The notes under the pieces are model-generated. The model was not told the origin of the DNA, did not search any database, and saw only the letters and a list, made by a program, of their open reading frames with translations. The position numbers and the translations under genes are program-made. A DNA stretch of 64,000 nt from Bradyrhizobium niftali (GTDB lineage Bacteria; Pseudomonadota; Alphaproteobacteria; Rhizobiales; Xanthobacteraceae), in NCBI RefSeq assembly GCF_004571025.1, contig NZ_SPQT01000006.1, positions 186,001-250,000 of the forward strand, given 5' to 3'. Below, one piece after another: positions 1 through 8,787 of the stretch (position 1 is the first letter of the stretch; each line of letters opens with the position of its first letter).

Positions 1-459
1 CGGTCGCCCGCGGCGCATCAGCATGACCTGATCCGGAATGATGGAGGTCGTCATCTCCAGGAAGTCGATGCCGCGCCGCCGTGCTATGCGCTCCATGACG
101 TCCATGACATAGCGGTCGATGGTGAAGGTCATGACGAGAGCGGGGCCAAGCTTGTCAAAAGCCTGCTCGATCGCCTGCGCCATGCCTCCGATCATCTTGA
201 GCGCGAGATCGCGATCGATGCTCCTGAGCACGCGGCAGCGCAGGATGATGTCGGCGCATCCATCCGCGCCGAACCGGTCGAGTGCTGCCGCGGCAGCATC
301 ACCCCGATCGGCGAAGCGATAGAAATCGTCGACCAGCGAATAGTCGCCGTCGTCGCGCAGGTCGCTGAGCACGACCGCCTCGGCGAAGTCCATGCGAGAG
401 GCCAGGTATTTCCACCAGGCCGTCGTGCTGTGAATGGTGAAGAAGACGATCCGGGGCAT
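1..459 (-). CDS. Partial hypothetical surface-polysaccharide protein
   Basis: An open frame runs leftward from an ATG at 459 and leaves the window without a stop, so only about the first 153 residues are visible. The ATG overlaps the stop of the upstream aminotransferase (TGATG), which indicates translational coupling. The protein begins MPRIVFFTIHSTTAWWKYLA and has no signal peptide. Its general look, and its position as the last visible gene of a sugar-nucleotide operon, resemble capsule or surface-carbohydrate biosynthesis proteins of unknown enzymology. I do not recognise a specific family; function is inferred from context only. Confidence 0.7.
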   Translation of the reverse strand, partial: MPRIVFFTIHSTTAWWKYLASRMDFAEAVVLSDLRDDGDYSLVDDFYRFADRGDAAAAALDRFGADGCADIILRCRVLRSIDRDLALKMIGGMAQAIEQAFDKLGPALVMTFTIDRYVMDVMERIARRRGIDFLEMTTSIIPDQVMLMRRGRP

Positions 460-1700
460 CAGCTCTGGTTCGCGCCTTCTGGGGCGGCCCCAGCGAGGAA
501 GGGACTGCTCGGCAGGTTGATACAGCGCGTGTTCATGTCCTCGGCGACGGGAAGCGCTGCGCGCGGACAGTCGCGGTACATCGGCAACAGGTGCATCGGC
601 GTCCACAACGGCCGGGCGCGAATGCCGTGGCCGTGCAGGGCTTCGAGCAGGCGGTCGCGCTCGGAGGCGTATTCGCGGTCGAGCACCAGCGTGTTGAGCC
701 AGTAATTGCTCTCAGAACCCTTCGGCTCGCGATAGATGCGCGCCCAGGGAAAATCGCTGAAGGCGTCGAGATAGCGTTTTGCGAGCACGCGCTTGGCCTC
801 GACCATGCCGGCCAACCGCTCCATCTGAGCGCAGCCGAGTGCCGCGTTGATATTGGGCAGGCGGTAGTTGTAGGCGACCTCGTCGTGCTCGAACGCCCAG
901 GCATGCGCCTTCTTCGCCGTCGAGGTGAAATGCCGGGCGTGGCGGGCGTGCGCCTCGTCGTCGGTCACGATCATGCCGCCGCCGCCCGTGGTGATGATCT
1001 TGTTGCCGTTGAAACTCAGCACCGCGGAATGGCCGAACGTGCCGCAGCCCTTGCCGTTCAGGGTTGAGCCGAGCGACTCGGTCGCATCCTCGACGATCAC
1101 GAGGTCGTACCGGGCGGCCACCGCGCCGAGCGCGGCCATGTCGACGGGATGCCCGAAGATGTGCACCGGAACGACAGCGCGTAGCCGGCGGCCGGTGTGC
1201 TTGTTGACCCAGGCGCCGTTCTGCCGCACCGCGACCTCATCGAGATGCGCCTCTAGCGCACGCGGATCGAGACCCAAAGTATCCCAGGTCGAATCGACGA
1301 AGTGCGGCACGGCACCAGCATGCCTCACGGCATTGGCGGTTGCGACAAAGGTGATCGAAGGTAGCAGCACCTCGTCGTTAGCCTCGACGCCCTCCAACAC
1401 CAGAGCCGCATGCAGCGCGGCAGTGCCATTGACGATCGCAACCGCGTGGCGCGAGCCGGTCGCGGCCGCGACCATCTCCTCGAAACGGGTGACGTATTTG
1501 CCGGCCGACGACACCCAGTTGGTGTCGATGCAATCGAGCACCAGCTCGCGTTCGCGCTGTCCGAAACGCGGCTCATGCAGCTCGACCGGGCGCTGTGCCA
1601 CCCCGAGCACCGCATCGACGGCGTCGAGTACCGGCTTGAAGTCAAGCACGGCGGGACGGTTCTGGCTCGCTTGCGCGGAGGATATGCTCATCTTGTTCAC
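459..1700 (-). CDS. legC: LegC-like DegT/DnrJ/EryC1 sugar aminotransferase
   Basis: PLP-dependent sugar-nucleotide aminotransferase, 413 residues. The fold-type I signature is clear: VEDA (Asp205) for the pyridine nitrogen and SFNGNK (Lys234) for the Schiff base, followed by TTGGGG. The long N-terminal extension before the ELHEPRF motif and the pairing with a LegB-type dehydratase match the LegC/PseC-like branch that aminates the 4-keto group of UDP-4-keto-6-deoxy-HexNAc. The start overlaps the stop of legB by 4 bases, so the two are translationally coupled. The legionaminate synthase and hydrolysing epimerase are not in the window, so the end product may be a 4-amino-4,6-dideoxy sugar rather than legionaminic acid. 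Cytoplasmic. Confidence 0.85.
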   Translation of the reverse strand: MNKMSISSAQASQNRPAVLDFKPVLDAVDAVLGVAQRPVELHEPRFGQRERELVLDCIDTNWVSSAGKYVTRFEEMVAAATGSRHAVAIVNGTAALHAALVLEGVEANDEVLLPSITFVATANAVRHAGAVPHFVDSTWDTLGLDPRALEAHLDEVAVRQNGAWVNKHTGRRLRAVVPVHIFGHPVDMAALGAVAARYDLVIVEDATESLGSTLNGKGCGTFGHSAVLSFNGNKIITTGGGGMIVTDDEAHARHARHFTSTAKKAHAWAFEHDEVAYNYRLPNINAALGCAQMERLAGMVEAKRVLAKRYLDAFSDFPWARIYREPKGSESNYWLNTLVLDREYASERDRLLEALHGHGIRARPLWTPMHLLPMYRDCPRAALPVAEDMNTRCINLPSSPFLAGAAPEGANQS

Positions 1701-2695
1701 AGCGTGTAGGAATTGACGCGATAGCGGGACAGGTTCTCCTGCCTGGTGAACCAGGCGATGGTCTGTTCGAGACCCTTGCGCAGCCCTTCCACACCGCCGA
1801 AGCGCGGCGACCAGCCCAGCAGCTTCTGCGCCTTGGCGTTGGAGGCCCAGAGGCGTTCGACTTCGCTGCGCCCGGGGCGCACACGCACGTCGTCATGCTC
1901 GATCTCGATCTCCGCTTCCATCAGCTGGGCGATCAGCCGCGCCGTGTCGCCGATCGAGATCTCGAAAGCGCTGCCGATATTAATGACCTCCCCCACCGCG
2001 GCCCTGGAATCGAGCGCCGCCAGGAACCCGCCGACGGTATCGGCGACGTAGTTGAAGTCGCGCGTCGGATGGATGCTGCCGAGCTTGATCTTGCGCACGC
2101 CTGCTGCAATCTGCGTGATGATGGTCGGGATCACGGCACGGGCCGATTGGCGCGGGCCGTAGGTATTGAAGGGGCGCACCACCGTAACCGGCGTGCCGAA
2201 CGAACGCTCGAACGACAGCGCGAGCTGGTCGGCGCCGATCTTTGTCGCGGAGTAAGGCGACTGGCCCTGGAGCGGATGTTCCTCGGTGATCGGAACAAAT
2301 TGCGCCGTGCCATAGACCTCGCTGGTCGAGGTGTGGACCACCTTCTCGACTCCGAGGTCGCGCGCAGCCTGCAGCACATTGAGCGTGCCGCGGATGTTGG
2401 CTTCGACATAGGTGTCGGGCGAATGATACGAGTAGGGAATCGCGATGAGCGCGGCGAGGTGCAGGACGGCGTCACAGCCCTTCATCGCGGCGCGCACACC
2501 GTTCGGATCGCACACATTGCCGGCGAAAAAATCGAACTCCTGGCGGATATCGGGCGGCGAGGAATCGAGCCAGCCGTGCGAGCCCATGCTGTTGTAGTGC
2601 ACGAACGCGCGCACCGCGACATTGCGCCGGACCAGCTCTTCCGCAAGGTGCGATCCGATGAATCCGCCCGCGCCCGTCAAAAGTACTTTTCGCAA
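1697..2695 (-). CDS. legB: LegB-like NAD-dependent sugar-nucleotide 4,6-dehydratase
   Basis: Extended short-chain dehydrogenase, 332 residues. The Rossmann motif TGAGGFIGSH is at residues 7-16, the catalytic Ser/Thr-Glu region STSEVYG is near 123-129 and the YSATK pair is Tyr148/Lys152. The stretch RPFNTYGPRQSARAVIPT is typical of LegB enzymes, which convert UDP-GlcNAc-type substrates to the 4-keto-6-deoxy form. The legC-like gene directly downstream (4-base overlap) would aminate that product. About 200 bases separate this gene from the upstream wbpE-like gene on the same strand, with no obvious terminator, so both blocks may be in one transcript. Confidence 0.87.
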   Translation of the reverse strand: MRKVLLTGAGGFIGSHLAEELVRRNVAVRAFVHYNSMGSHGWLDSSPPDIRQEFDFFAGNVCDPNGVRAAMKGCDAVLHLAALIAIPYSYHSPDTYVEANIRGTLNVLQAARDLGVEKVVHTSTSEVYGTAQFVPITEEHPLQGQSPYSATKIGADQLALSFERSFGTPVTVVRPFNTYGPRQSARAVIPTIITQIAAGVRKIKLGSIHPTRDFNYVADTVGGFLAALDSRAAVGEVINIGSAFEISIGDTARLIAQLMEAEIEIEHDDVRVRPGRSEVERLWASNAKAQKLLGWSPRFGGVEGLRKGLEQTIAWFTRQENLSRYRVNSYTL

Positions 2696-2894
2696 AGTTC
2701 CAGTTCCCCTCTGGCCGGGCGGCCCGACCTGCCATGCCGGCCACTTCTAGACATTCCGGCCGCTGGAGGCCAGTTTTGAATGAGCGCCGGTGCTGTCAAT
2801 GAGCCGGAACCCGGGCACGAAATACAACCGCTAGGGGTCCGCAAGCCCTTGAGAAGGATCAATAAATCCGCACGTCTCGGACGCCGAACCAGCG

Positions 2895-3995
2895 CTAAGC
2901 AAATTCGCGCAGGAGCCGGATCACGCTGTCCTGCTGCGCGGAGGTGATTTCGGCGAAGATCGGCAGCGACAGGATGCTGTTCTGATCCCGGCACGCATGC
3001 GGAAATTGCTCCGCCGTGTGGCCGAATCGCGCATAGGCTTGAAGCAGCGGCAGCGCGGTCGGATAATTGATCGCAGTCTGCACCCCGTTGGCATTGAGGT
3101 GCGCCGCCAGCGCATCGCGGCGCGGATGCCTGATGGTATACAGGTGATAGACGTGATCGCGGCCCGGTGCGACCTGCGGTACACTCACCCCCTCGATCTG
3201 ATTGAGGCCTGCATCGTAGATCGCGGCCGCGCGTTGCCGTGCCTCGGTCCAGGCGGCGAGATGCGGGAGTTTTGCAGAGAGGATCGCGGCCTGCATGCCA
3301 TCGAGCCGGCTGTTCACGCCCTCGATCTCGTGCTGATGCTTCACAAGGCCACCATGGCGCGCGAGCCTCATCATGTGCTCGGCAAGCGCAGCGTCGTTGG
3401 TTACGAGGGCGCCCGCATCACCCATCGCACCGAGATTCTTGCCCGGATAGAACGAATAGGTAGCCGCCGCGCCGAATGTCCCGACCATCTGCCCCTTGTA
3501 GCGCGCCAGGTGGGCCTGGGCGCAGTCCTCGATAACCCACAATGCATGCTTGTTCGCGATCGCCATGATCGCGTCCATGTCGGCGGGCTGACCGTAGAGG
3601 TGCACGGGGATGATGCCGACGGTGCGCGGCGTGATCGCGGCCTCGATCGCCGCGGGATCGATGGTGAACGTCACGCCGTCGGTATCGCAGAACTTCACCG
3701 TTGCGCCGGCATGGGTGATCATCGCCGAGGTCGAGATCCAGGAATGTGCCGTCGTGATGACCTCATCGCCAGACCTCACCTTCAGCGCGGCCATCGCAAG
3801 GTAGAGCGCATCCGTCCCGTTGGCGCAGGAGACGCAATGCTTGACGGACGCAGCCTTGGCGAAGTCGTGCTCGAACGCATCGACAAAGGGGCCGCGGATG
3901 AAGGCATTGTCACGGATGACGGCGGCAATCGCCGCGTCGATCTCGGCCTTGATGTTCTGGTACTGGAGCTGGAGATCAGCGAAGGGAACCGCCAT
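2895..3995 (-). CDS. wbpE: WbpE-like UDP-sugar 3-aminotransferase
   Basis: DegT/DnrJ/EryC1/StrS aminotransferase, 366 residues, with Asp157 (VIEDCAQ) and the PLP lysine Lys186 in FYPGKNLGAMGDAG, the signature of the WbpE/FdtB/QdtB group. In the WbpB-WbpE-WbpD route it transfers an amino group from glutamate to C3 of UDP-3-keto-GlcNAcA. That reading is supported by the adjacent acetyltransferase and Gfo/Idh/MocA oxidoreductase in the same operon; the aminotransferase sequence alone would fit other 3-keto sugars. Three bases separate it from the wbpD-like gene. Cytoplasmic, PLP-dependent. Confidence 0.83.
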   Translation of the reverse strand: MAVPFADLQLQYQNIKAEIDAAIAAVIRDNAFIRGPFVDAFEHDFAKAASVKHCVSCANGTDALYLAMAALKVRSGDEVITTAHSWISTSAMITHAGATVKFCDTDGVTFTIDPAAIEAAITPRTVGIIPVHLYGQPADMDAIMAIANKHALWVIEDCAQAHLARYKGQMVGTFGAAATYSFYPGKNLGAMGDAGALVTNDAALAEHMMRLARHGGLVKHQHEIEGVNSRLDGMQAAILSAKLPHLAAWTEARQRAAAIYDAGLNQIEGVSVPQVAPGRDHVYHLYTIRHPRRDALAAHLNANGVQTAINYPTALPLLQAYARFGHTAEQFPHACRDQNSILSLPIFAEITSAQQDSVIRLLREFA

Positions 3996-3998
3996 TCG

Positions 3999-4466
3999 TC
4001 ACTTCCGCAAGGTTAATAGCCGCGCCGGATTACCGGCATAGGTTCCGGCCATGGTGATATCCTTCGTCACCACCGAGCCCGCGCCGATCACAACATCATC
4101 CACGATTGTGACCGGCATGATCGTCGCATTCGAGCCGATCGATACCCGGCTGCCGATTCTTGTCTCGCGCCACAGTTCTTTACGACCGCGCGCCGGCCCT
4201 CCGCTCGCAAAAGTGTCGTTGATGAACATCACGCCGTGACCGACGAAGCAGTCCTCGCCGATGCTGACGAGCTCGCAGACGAAACTATGCGACTGCACGC
4301 GCGTGCGGGCGCCGATGACGACATCCTTCTGGATCTCGGTAAACGGTCCGATGAAGCAACCGTCGCCGATCGTGCAACCGTAGAGATTGCAGGGTTCGAC
4401 CACCTTGACGCCGACGCCGAAGCTGACGTTGCGTATCCCGACCTGGTGGAGCTCGGGGCCGCTCAC
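3999..4466 (-). CDS. wbpD: WbpD-like hexapeptide-repeat N-acetyltransferase
   Basis: Left-handed beta-helix acyltransferase, 155 residues. Hexapeptide repeats run through most of the chain (for example IGDGCF IGPFTE, IGARTR, IGEDCFVGHGVMF, IGSRVSIGSNATIM, VVIGAGSVV), ending with the AGNPARLL signature. FVGHGVMFINDTF is the WbpD-type active-site region with the expected His. It would acetylate the 3-amino group of UDP-GlcNAc(3NH2)A. The start overlaps the stop of the wbpB-like gene by 4 bases, and the wbpE-like gene follows immediately, so all three are probably translated from one message. Confidence 0.86.
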   Translation of the reverse strand: MSGPELHQVGIRNVSFGVGVKVVEPCNLYGCTIGDGCFIGPFTEIQKDVVIGARTRVQSHSFVCELVSIGEDCFVGHGVMFINDTFASGGPARGRKELWRETRIGSRVSIGSNATIMPVTIVDDVVIGAGSVVTKDITMAGTYAGNPARLLTLRK

Positions 4467-5524
4467 GAGGCAATGCCCAAACGACTACGGCGGGGCACGA
4501 AGTGAAGTGGCACCTCCTGCCCGGTCTCGATGGATTCGTAGAGCGCGGAGATCAGCTCCAGGCTCTTGCGGCCCTGCAGTCCGTCGACCAGAGCCGCGCC
4601 ACGGTCGGCGAGACACTCGATAACGTGCTCATAATAGGCCTGGTGGCCGAAGCCGTAGACGTTCGGCGGATTGACCGAAAACCTTTCGATCACCTCCTTG
4701 TCCGACGGCAGCTCATTGACGAAGCGCCAATGGCGGATCTGATTCATGGCGAAGCCGCCGACCTCCACGGTTCCCTTCTCGCCCAGGATCGAGAGCGAGC
4801 CTTCGAGATCGGCCGGGCGCACCGCGGTCGTCGCCTCGATTATCCCCAGCGCCCCACTGCGAAACTTCAGCGTTGCAACCGCGGTGTCCTCGGTCTCTAT
4901 CTTCACCAACGCGGTGCTGCTGCGCGCATGAACGCTGACGACGTCGCCGAAGAACCACTCCAGCATGTCGATGTGATGGCTGGCCTGATTGGTGAGTACG
5001 CCGCCGTCCTGTGCCCAAGTGCCGCGCCAGGCGTCCTGATCGTAGTAGGCTTGGTCGCGGCACCAGCGCACACGGACCGTGCCAAGCACGAGCTTGCCGA
5101 ACCGGCCGGCATCGAGCGCCTCGCGCGCTTTGACGATCGGCACATTGAAGCGGTTCTGCTTGACGACGAAGAGCTTTACACCGGCCTCGTCGCAGGCGCG
5201 GATCATGTCGTCGGCGTCCTGCAGCCGCAGCGCCATCGGCTTTTCGACCACAACATGCTTGCCCGCCCGCGCGCAGGCAATCGCATGCTGCGGATGCAGC
5301 CCACTCGGCGTCAGCACGGCAACGGCGTCGATATCGTCACGCGCGAGCATCGCGTCGAGATTGTCGTACGCTGACACCTTGAATTTCGAAGCGATCACAT
5401 CCGCCCGCGCGCGATCCGAATCGCACACCGCGACAAGACGCGCGCCGTCGATACGGTTGCCGCCCAAAAGGTCGGCGTGCCGCTTGGCAATGCGCCCGCA
5501 CCCGAGCAGGCCGAACCTGATCAT
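4463..5524 (-). CDS. wbpB: WbpB-like Gfo/Idh/MocA oxidoreductase
   Basis: NAD(P)-binding oxidoreductase, 353 residues. The Rossmann motif GLLGCGRIAKRH is at residues 5-16 and the family signature EKP is at 94-96 (HVVVEKPMAL). It is first in a leftward operon with hexapeptide acetyltransferase and aminotransferase genes; that triplet is diagnostic of UDP-2,3-diacetamido-2,3-dideoxy-uronate synthesis, in which WbpB oxidises C3 of UDP-GlcNAcA to a ketone. The UDP-GlcNAc 6-dehydrogenase (WbpA) needed upstream is not in the window. The start lies 157 bases from the divergent membrane-protein gene, so a shared control region is likely. Confidence 0.85.
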   Translation of the reverse strand: MIRFGLLGCGRIAKRHADLLGGNRIDGARLVAVCDSDRARADVIASKFKVSAYDNLDAMLARDDIDAVAVLTPSGLHPQHAIACARAGKHVVVEKPMALRLQDADDMIRACDEAGVKLFVVKQNRFNVPIVKAREALDAGRFGKLVLGTVRVRWCRDQAYYDQDAWRGTWAQDGGVLTNQASHHIDMLEWFFGDVVSVHARSSTALVKIETEDTAVATLKFRSGALGIIEATTAVRPADLEGSLSILGEKGTVEVGGFAMNQIRHWRFVNELPSDKEVIERFSVNPPNVYGFGHQAYYEHVIECLADRGAALVDGLQGRKSLELISALYESIETGQEVPLHFVPRRSRLGIAS

Positions 5525-5578
5525 GAGACCTCGATCCTCTCTGTGGGCGGGCTCGTAACGAGAGGTTCTGAGCGCACC

Positions 5579-5625
5579 GGTCAGGCTGACCTATATTAAC
5601 AAAAGCCTGAACAAATCAAGGCTTT
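5579..5625. promoter_or_regulatory. Two inverted repeats in the divergent polysaccharide promoter region
   Basis: The 156-base gap between the divergent wbpB-like and wzy-like genes contains two dyads: GGTCAG-G-CTGACC at 5579-5591 and AAAGCC-N12-GGCTTT at 5602-5625. The gap is AT-richer than its surroundings. These are visible facts; that they are operators or parts of promoters for the two divergent operons is inference. Confidence 0.4.
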
Positions 5626-5680
5626 AGACCGTGCAAAATCCCGTTTCGGGCACGCTTGGGACATTGCGTGCATTGTTCGG

Positions 5681-7030
5681 ATGGGATATCCGAACCGCTA
5701 CATGGGACTCCCTACGGACATCATGGATCAGAAGGCCGCGGACGGACTTCGTTTGCGCGGCAGCGATCGCGGCGTGGCACTTCTCATCCTGTGCCATCTG
5801 GCCCTGGGCTGCATGTCGCTGATCTGCGTCGCGCAGGTATACCCTGCGTACCACATTCTCTTCGGCTACGAGACGCTGCCCGCGGCGGTCGCCACGGTTG
5901 CCGCGTTCGCCGTCCTGACCGTCCTGTTCGCCCGCGCCCCGTTCAGCTTCGGCTATTTTGCCGGCTACTACCTCTTCGTCATGATTGCCGGCTATCTCTG
6001 GCTGAACAGCTTCTCCGAGTTCGGCTACAACCATCGCCTGAGCGGCCTCTCGGCGGCAGCCTCCGCGGTGGCGTTCCTGCTGCCTGCGCTCTACCGGCCG
6101 TCCCTGCCGCGATTGCTGACATTATCCCCGCAGGCTTTCGAGCGGCTATTGGGCGGCATCGTGCTGATCGGGGCCGCCGCCGCGGCAGTCGGAGCTTATT
6201 ACAACTTCAGGCTGGTCTCGCTTGGAGACATCTACACATATCGCGAGGCTCTGACCGCACCAACATTGGTGAACTACCTGGTCGGAATCACGACGACGAC
6301 GCTCCTGCCGTTCGCGTTCGCATGCTACGCAATCCGCGGAAGCCGCTGGCGGGCCGGCACCATCCTCATCCTGCTGCTGCTGTTCTATCCGGTCACGTTG
6401 AGCAAGCAGGCCTTCTTCACCCCCGCCTGGCTCGTCCTCATGTTGGCGGCGACGAGGCTCCTGGCTTTGCGGCTCACCGTCATCCTGTCCTTGCTGGTCC
6501 CGACCGCAGCGGGCGTCATCCTGCTCGGCCTATACAAGTACGGCCTGTTTCCGGAACGGTTCGCGATGTCCGTCTTCCAGCTTGTGAACCTCCGCATGAT
6601 GGCGATCCCGTCGCTTGCGATGGATTATTACAGCGAGTTCTTCTTCACGCATGATCTGACCCACTTCTGCCAGATCAGCCTTTTGAAACCCCTTATGTCT
6701 TGCGCCTACCAACAGCCGCTCGCAGTTGTCATTTACAACTCGTTCGGCATCGGCGGCTACATGAACGCGTCACTCTTCGCGACCGAAGGGGTCGCATCGG
6801 TCGGCCCTTTGTATGCTCCAGTCTCGGCGCTTGTCTGCGGCATCGTCATCGCTATCGCCAACGGGATGTCCGCCGGCGCGTCCCAGCGCACCATTCTGGT
6901 ATCTGGGGCACTGTTGCCTCAGACACTGATGAATGTTCCCTTCACGACGGTGATGCTGACGCACGGGGCGGCGCTGCTGTTCCTCCTCTGGTACGTGATG
7001 CCGCGCGACCTCCCCAAACAAGAGCACTAA
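5681..7030 (+). CDS. Wzy-like polysaccharide polymerase (multi-pass membrane protein)
   Basis: A very hydrophobic 449-residue protein with roughly ten to twelve membrane segments and one longer polar loop in the C-terminal third (around THDLTHFCQISLLKPL), the layout expected of O-antigen/capsule polymerases or related membrane proteins. Wzy proteins share little sequence, so the call rests on topology and on the location between glycosyltransferase and sugar-nucleotide genes, with a Wzx-like flippase in the same locus. In-frame ATGs at 5702 and 5723 are alternative starts; the last would leave a shorter cytoplasmic tail. It is followed after 4 bases by a glycosyltransferase gene. Confidence 0.65.
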   Translation: MGYPNRYMGLPTDIMDQKAADGLRLRGSDRGVALLILCHLALGCMSLICVAQVYPAYHILFGYETLPAAVATVAAFAVLTVLFARAPFSFGYFAGYYLFVMIAGYLWLNSFSEFGYNHRLSGLSAAASAVAFLLPALYRPSLPRLLTLSPQAFERLLGGIVLIGAAAAAVGAYYNFRLVSLGDIYTYREALTAPTLVNYLVGITTTTLLPFAFACYAIRGSRWRAGTILILLLLFYPVTLSKQAFFTPAWLVLMLAATRLLALRLTVILSLLVPTAAGVILLGLYKYGLFPERFAMSVFQLVNLRMMAIPSLAMDYYSEFFFTHDLTHFCQISLLKPLMSCAYQQPLAVVIYNSFGIGGYMNASLFATEGVASVGPLYAPVSALVCGIVIAIANGMSAGASQRTILVSGALLPQTLMNVPFTTVMLTHGAALLFLLWYVMPRDLPKQEH

Positions 7031-7034
7031 GACG

Positions 7035-8213
7035 GTGCGCATCCTCATCCTCAACGCCGACTATCCGCGTTTCCTGGCGTGGCTGTACCGCCGCGCGCCG
7101 AATCTTGCCGGCGCGCCTTACGCAACGCAGATGGCGGCGCGGAACGCCAGCCTGTTCGGCGTCGCCGATTTCTACTCGCGCAATTTCGCCGGCCTCGGGC
7201 ACGTCGCCGCCGACATTCACGTCAACAATCCCTGGATGCGGGCGGCATGGGCGCGCGAGCACGGGCTCGCCGCGGAGCAGCCGCCGGAGCCGGGCAGAGA
7301 GATGCAGCGGCAAGCGATCCCCGGCTGGCTTCAGCGCGCAATCGCGCCGTTCAAGCCCGTCCTCAGGCCGCTGGCACGCAAGGTAGGCCTGAGCCCGCGG
7401 CTCGATGCGCAGGCGGAAAATATCCTGCTCGCGCAGATCGAGGAGTTCAAGCCGGACCTCGTCCTCAACCAGGACGTCTTCCATGTCGACGCGCGCCTCG
7501 CGCGGCAGATCAAGGGCATCGGCCGCCCAATCCTGATCGGCCAGGTCGGCATCGTTCCTTCGCGCGGCGAGGACTGGTCGGCCTACGACCTGATGATCTC
7601 GCAGCTTCTCAGTGTCGTTCATTCCTTCCGCAATGCCGGGGTCAGATCCGAGGTGGTTCATCTGGCCTTCGAGCCTGATATCCTTAACGTTCTACCGCCT
7701 GCGCCCGAACGCAGCATCGACATCTCCTTCGTCGGCGCCGTGTCGGCAGATCACCAGCAACGGGTGGCACAACTCGAAGCGGTGGCTCGGAAATACGATC
7801 TGAAGCTCTACGGCAGCGGCCTGCATACCCTCCCCGCCTCCTCGCCGCTGCACCGCTGCCATCAAGGCGAGGTGTGGGGCGTGGAGATGTACCAGGCGCT
7901 CCGCGCCTCCCGCGTCACGCTCAACTCGCACATCGACATGGCCGGCCGCGAGGCCGGCAATGCGCGGCTGTTCGAAGCGACCGGCGTCGGCGCCTTCCTG
8001 CTCACCGACTTCAAGGACAACCTGGATACGCTGTTCGCGCCCGAACGCGAGGTCGCGGCATGGCGCACGGTCGAGGACTGCCTTGCGCAGATCGAGCGCT
8101 ATCTCGCCGACGACGCGGCTCGCCTGTCCATTGCGAAGGCGGGCCAGGCCAGGACCTTAGCGTCCCATACCTTCCGCCGGCGCGTCGAGGAGATCCTGGC
8201 CTTCGTCGGTTAA
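7035..8213 (+). CDS. CgeB-like glycosyltransferase
   Basis: A 392-residue protein with GTG start 4 bases after the preceding stop. The N-terminus MRILILNADYPRFL is a Rossmann-type beta strand and loop. The C-terminal half has the pattern of CgeB-like glycosyltransferases (family 1-like): DISFVGAVSADHQQRV, ALRASRVTLNSHIDM, NARLFEATGVGAFLLTD and the final TFRRRVEEIL helix. It probably adds a sugar to a lipid-linked polysaccharide intermediate on the cytoplasmic side of the membrane. Donor and acceptor cannot be told from sequence. Confidence 0.75.
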   Translation: MRILILNADYPRFLAWLYRRAPNLAGAPYATQMAARNASLFGVADFYSRNFAGLGHVAADIHVNNPWMRAAWAREHGLAAEQPPEPGREMQRQAIPGWLQRAIAPFKPVLRPLARKVGLSPRLDAQAENILLAQIEEFKPDLVLNQDVFHVDARLARQIKGIGRPILIGQVGIVPSRGEDWSAYDLMISQLLSVVHSFRNAGVRSEVVHLAFEPDILNVLPPAPERSIDISFVGAVSADHQQRVAQLEAVARKYDLKLYGSGLHTLPASSPLHRCHQGEVWGVEMYQALRASRVTLNSHIDMAGREAGNARLFEATGVGAFLLTDFKDNLDTLFAPEREVAAWRTVEDCLAQIERYLADDAARLSIAKAGQARTLASHTFRRRVEEILAFVG

Positions 8214-8340
8214 ATCCCCGCCGGCCGGCATGACGATTGCCATCTTCCGTCCGCCCTTGACGGTTCCGGCCAAAATGGCCAAAGTGCGCAGCGAGACCGC
8301 TATGTCACTCTAATTACAACGTTTTTTGTCGAGGCCCAGG

Positions 8341-8787
8341 ATGGAACACGTCGAACATGTTCGATTCGGCGACCAGCTCTACGCGATCATCGTGCGCGCC
8401 TCGTTCCGCGAGCCGGGTATCCATTTCTTCTCGTCGCCGGAACTGTCGCAGCAGCTCGCCTATATGAGCCATCCGAAGGGCAAGAGCATCGAGCCGCATC
8501 GCCACAACAAGGTGACGCGTGAGGTGCACTACACCCAGGAAGCCCTCCTGATCCAGAAGGGCAAGCTCCAGGTCGACTTCTACACCGTCGAGGAGAACTA
8601 TCTCGAAAGCCGTGTGCTCGGTGCCGGCGACATCATCCTGCTCTGCAGCGGCGCCCACGGCTTCCACGTGCTCGAACCGCTTGAGATGTTCGAGATCAAG
8701 CAGGGGCCCTATTCCGGCGAAGACGACAAGACGCGCTTTGCCGAAGTCTCCCGGTCCGAAATCCGGATCAAGGGCCCTGGCCAGTGA
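8341..8787 (+). CDS. Cupin-fold hypothetical protein of the polysaccharide locus
   Basis: About 148 residues from the ATG at 8341, which has a GAGG ribosome site at 8331-8334; a TTG five codons upstream is less likely. The central part, with PHRHNK and a glycine-rich turn, then GAGDIILLCSGAHGFHVLE, reads as a small beta-barrel cupin with two histidine-containing motifs that could hold a metal. Proteins of this type occur in sugar-modification clusters (epimerases, ketoisomerases or regulators). The next gene starts by GTGA overlap with its stop, so it is part of the operon. The substrate is unknown. Confidence 0.7.
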   Translation: MEHVEHVRFGDQLYAIIVRASFREPGIHFFSSPELSQQLAYMSHPKGKSIEPHRHNKVTREVHYTQEALLIQKGKLQVDFYTVEENYLESRVLGAGDIILLCSGAHGFHVLEPLEMFEIKQGPYSGEDDKTRFAEVSRSEIRIKGPGQ

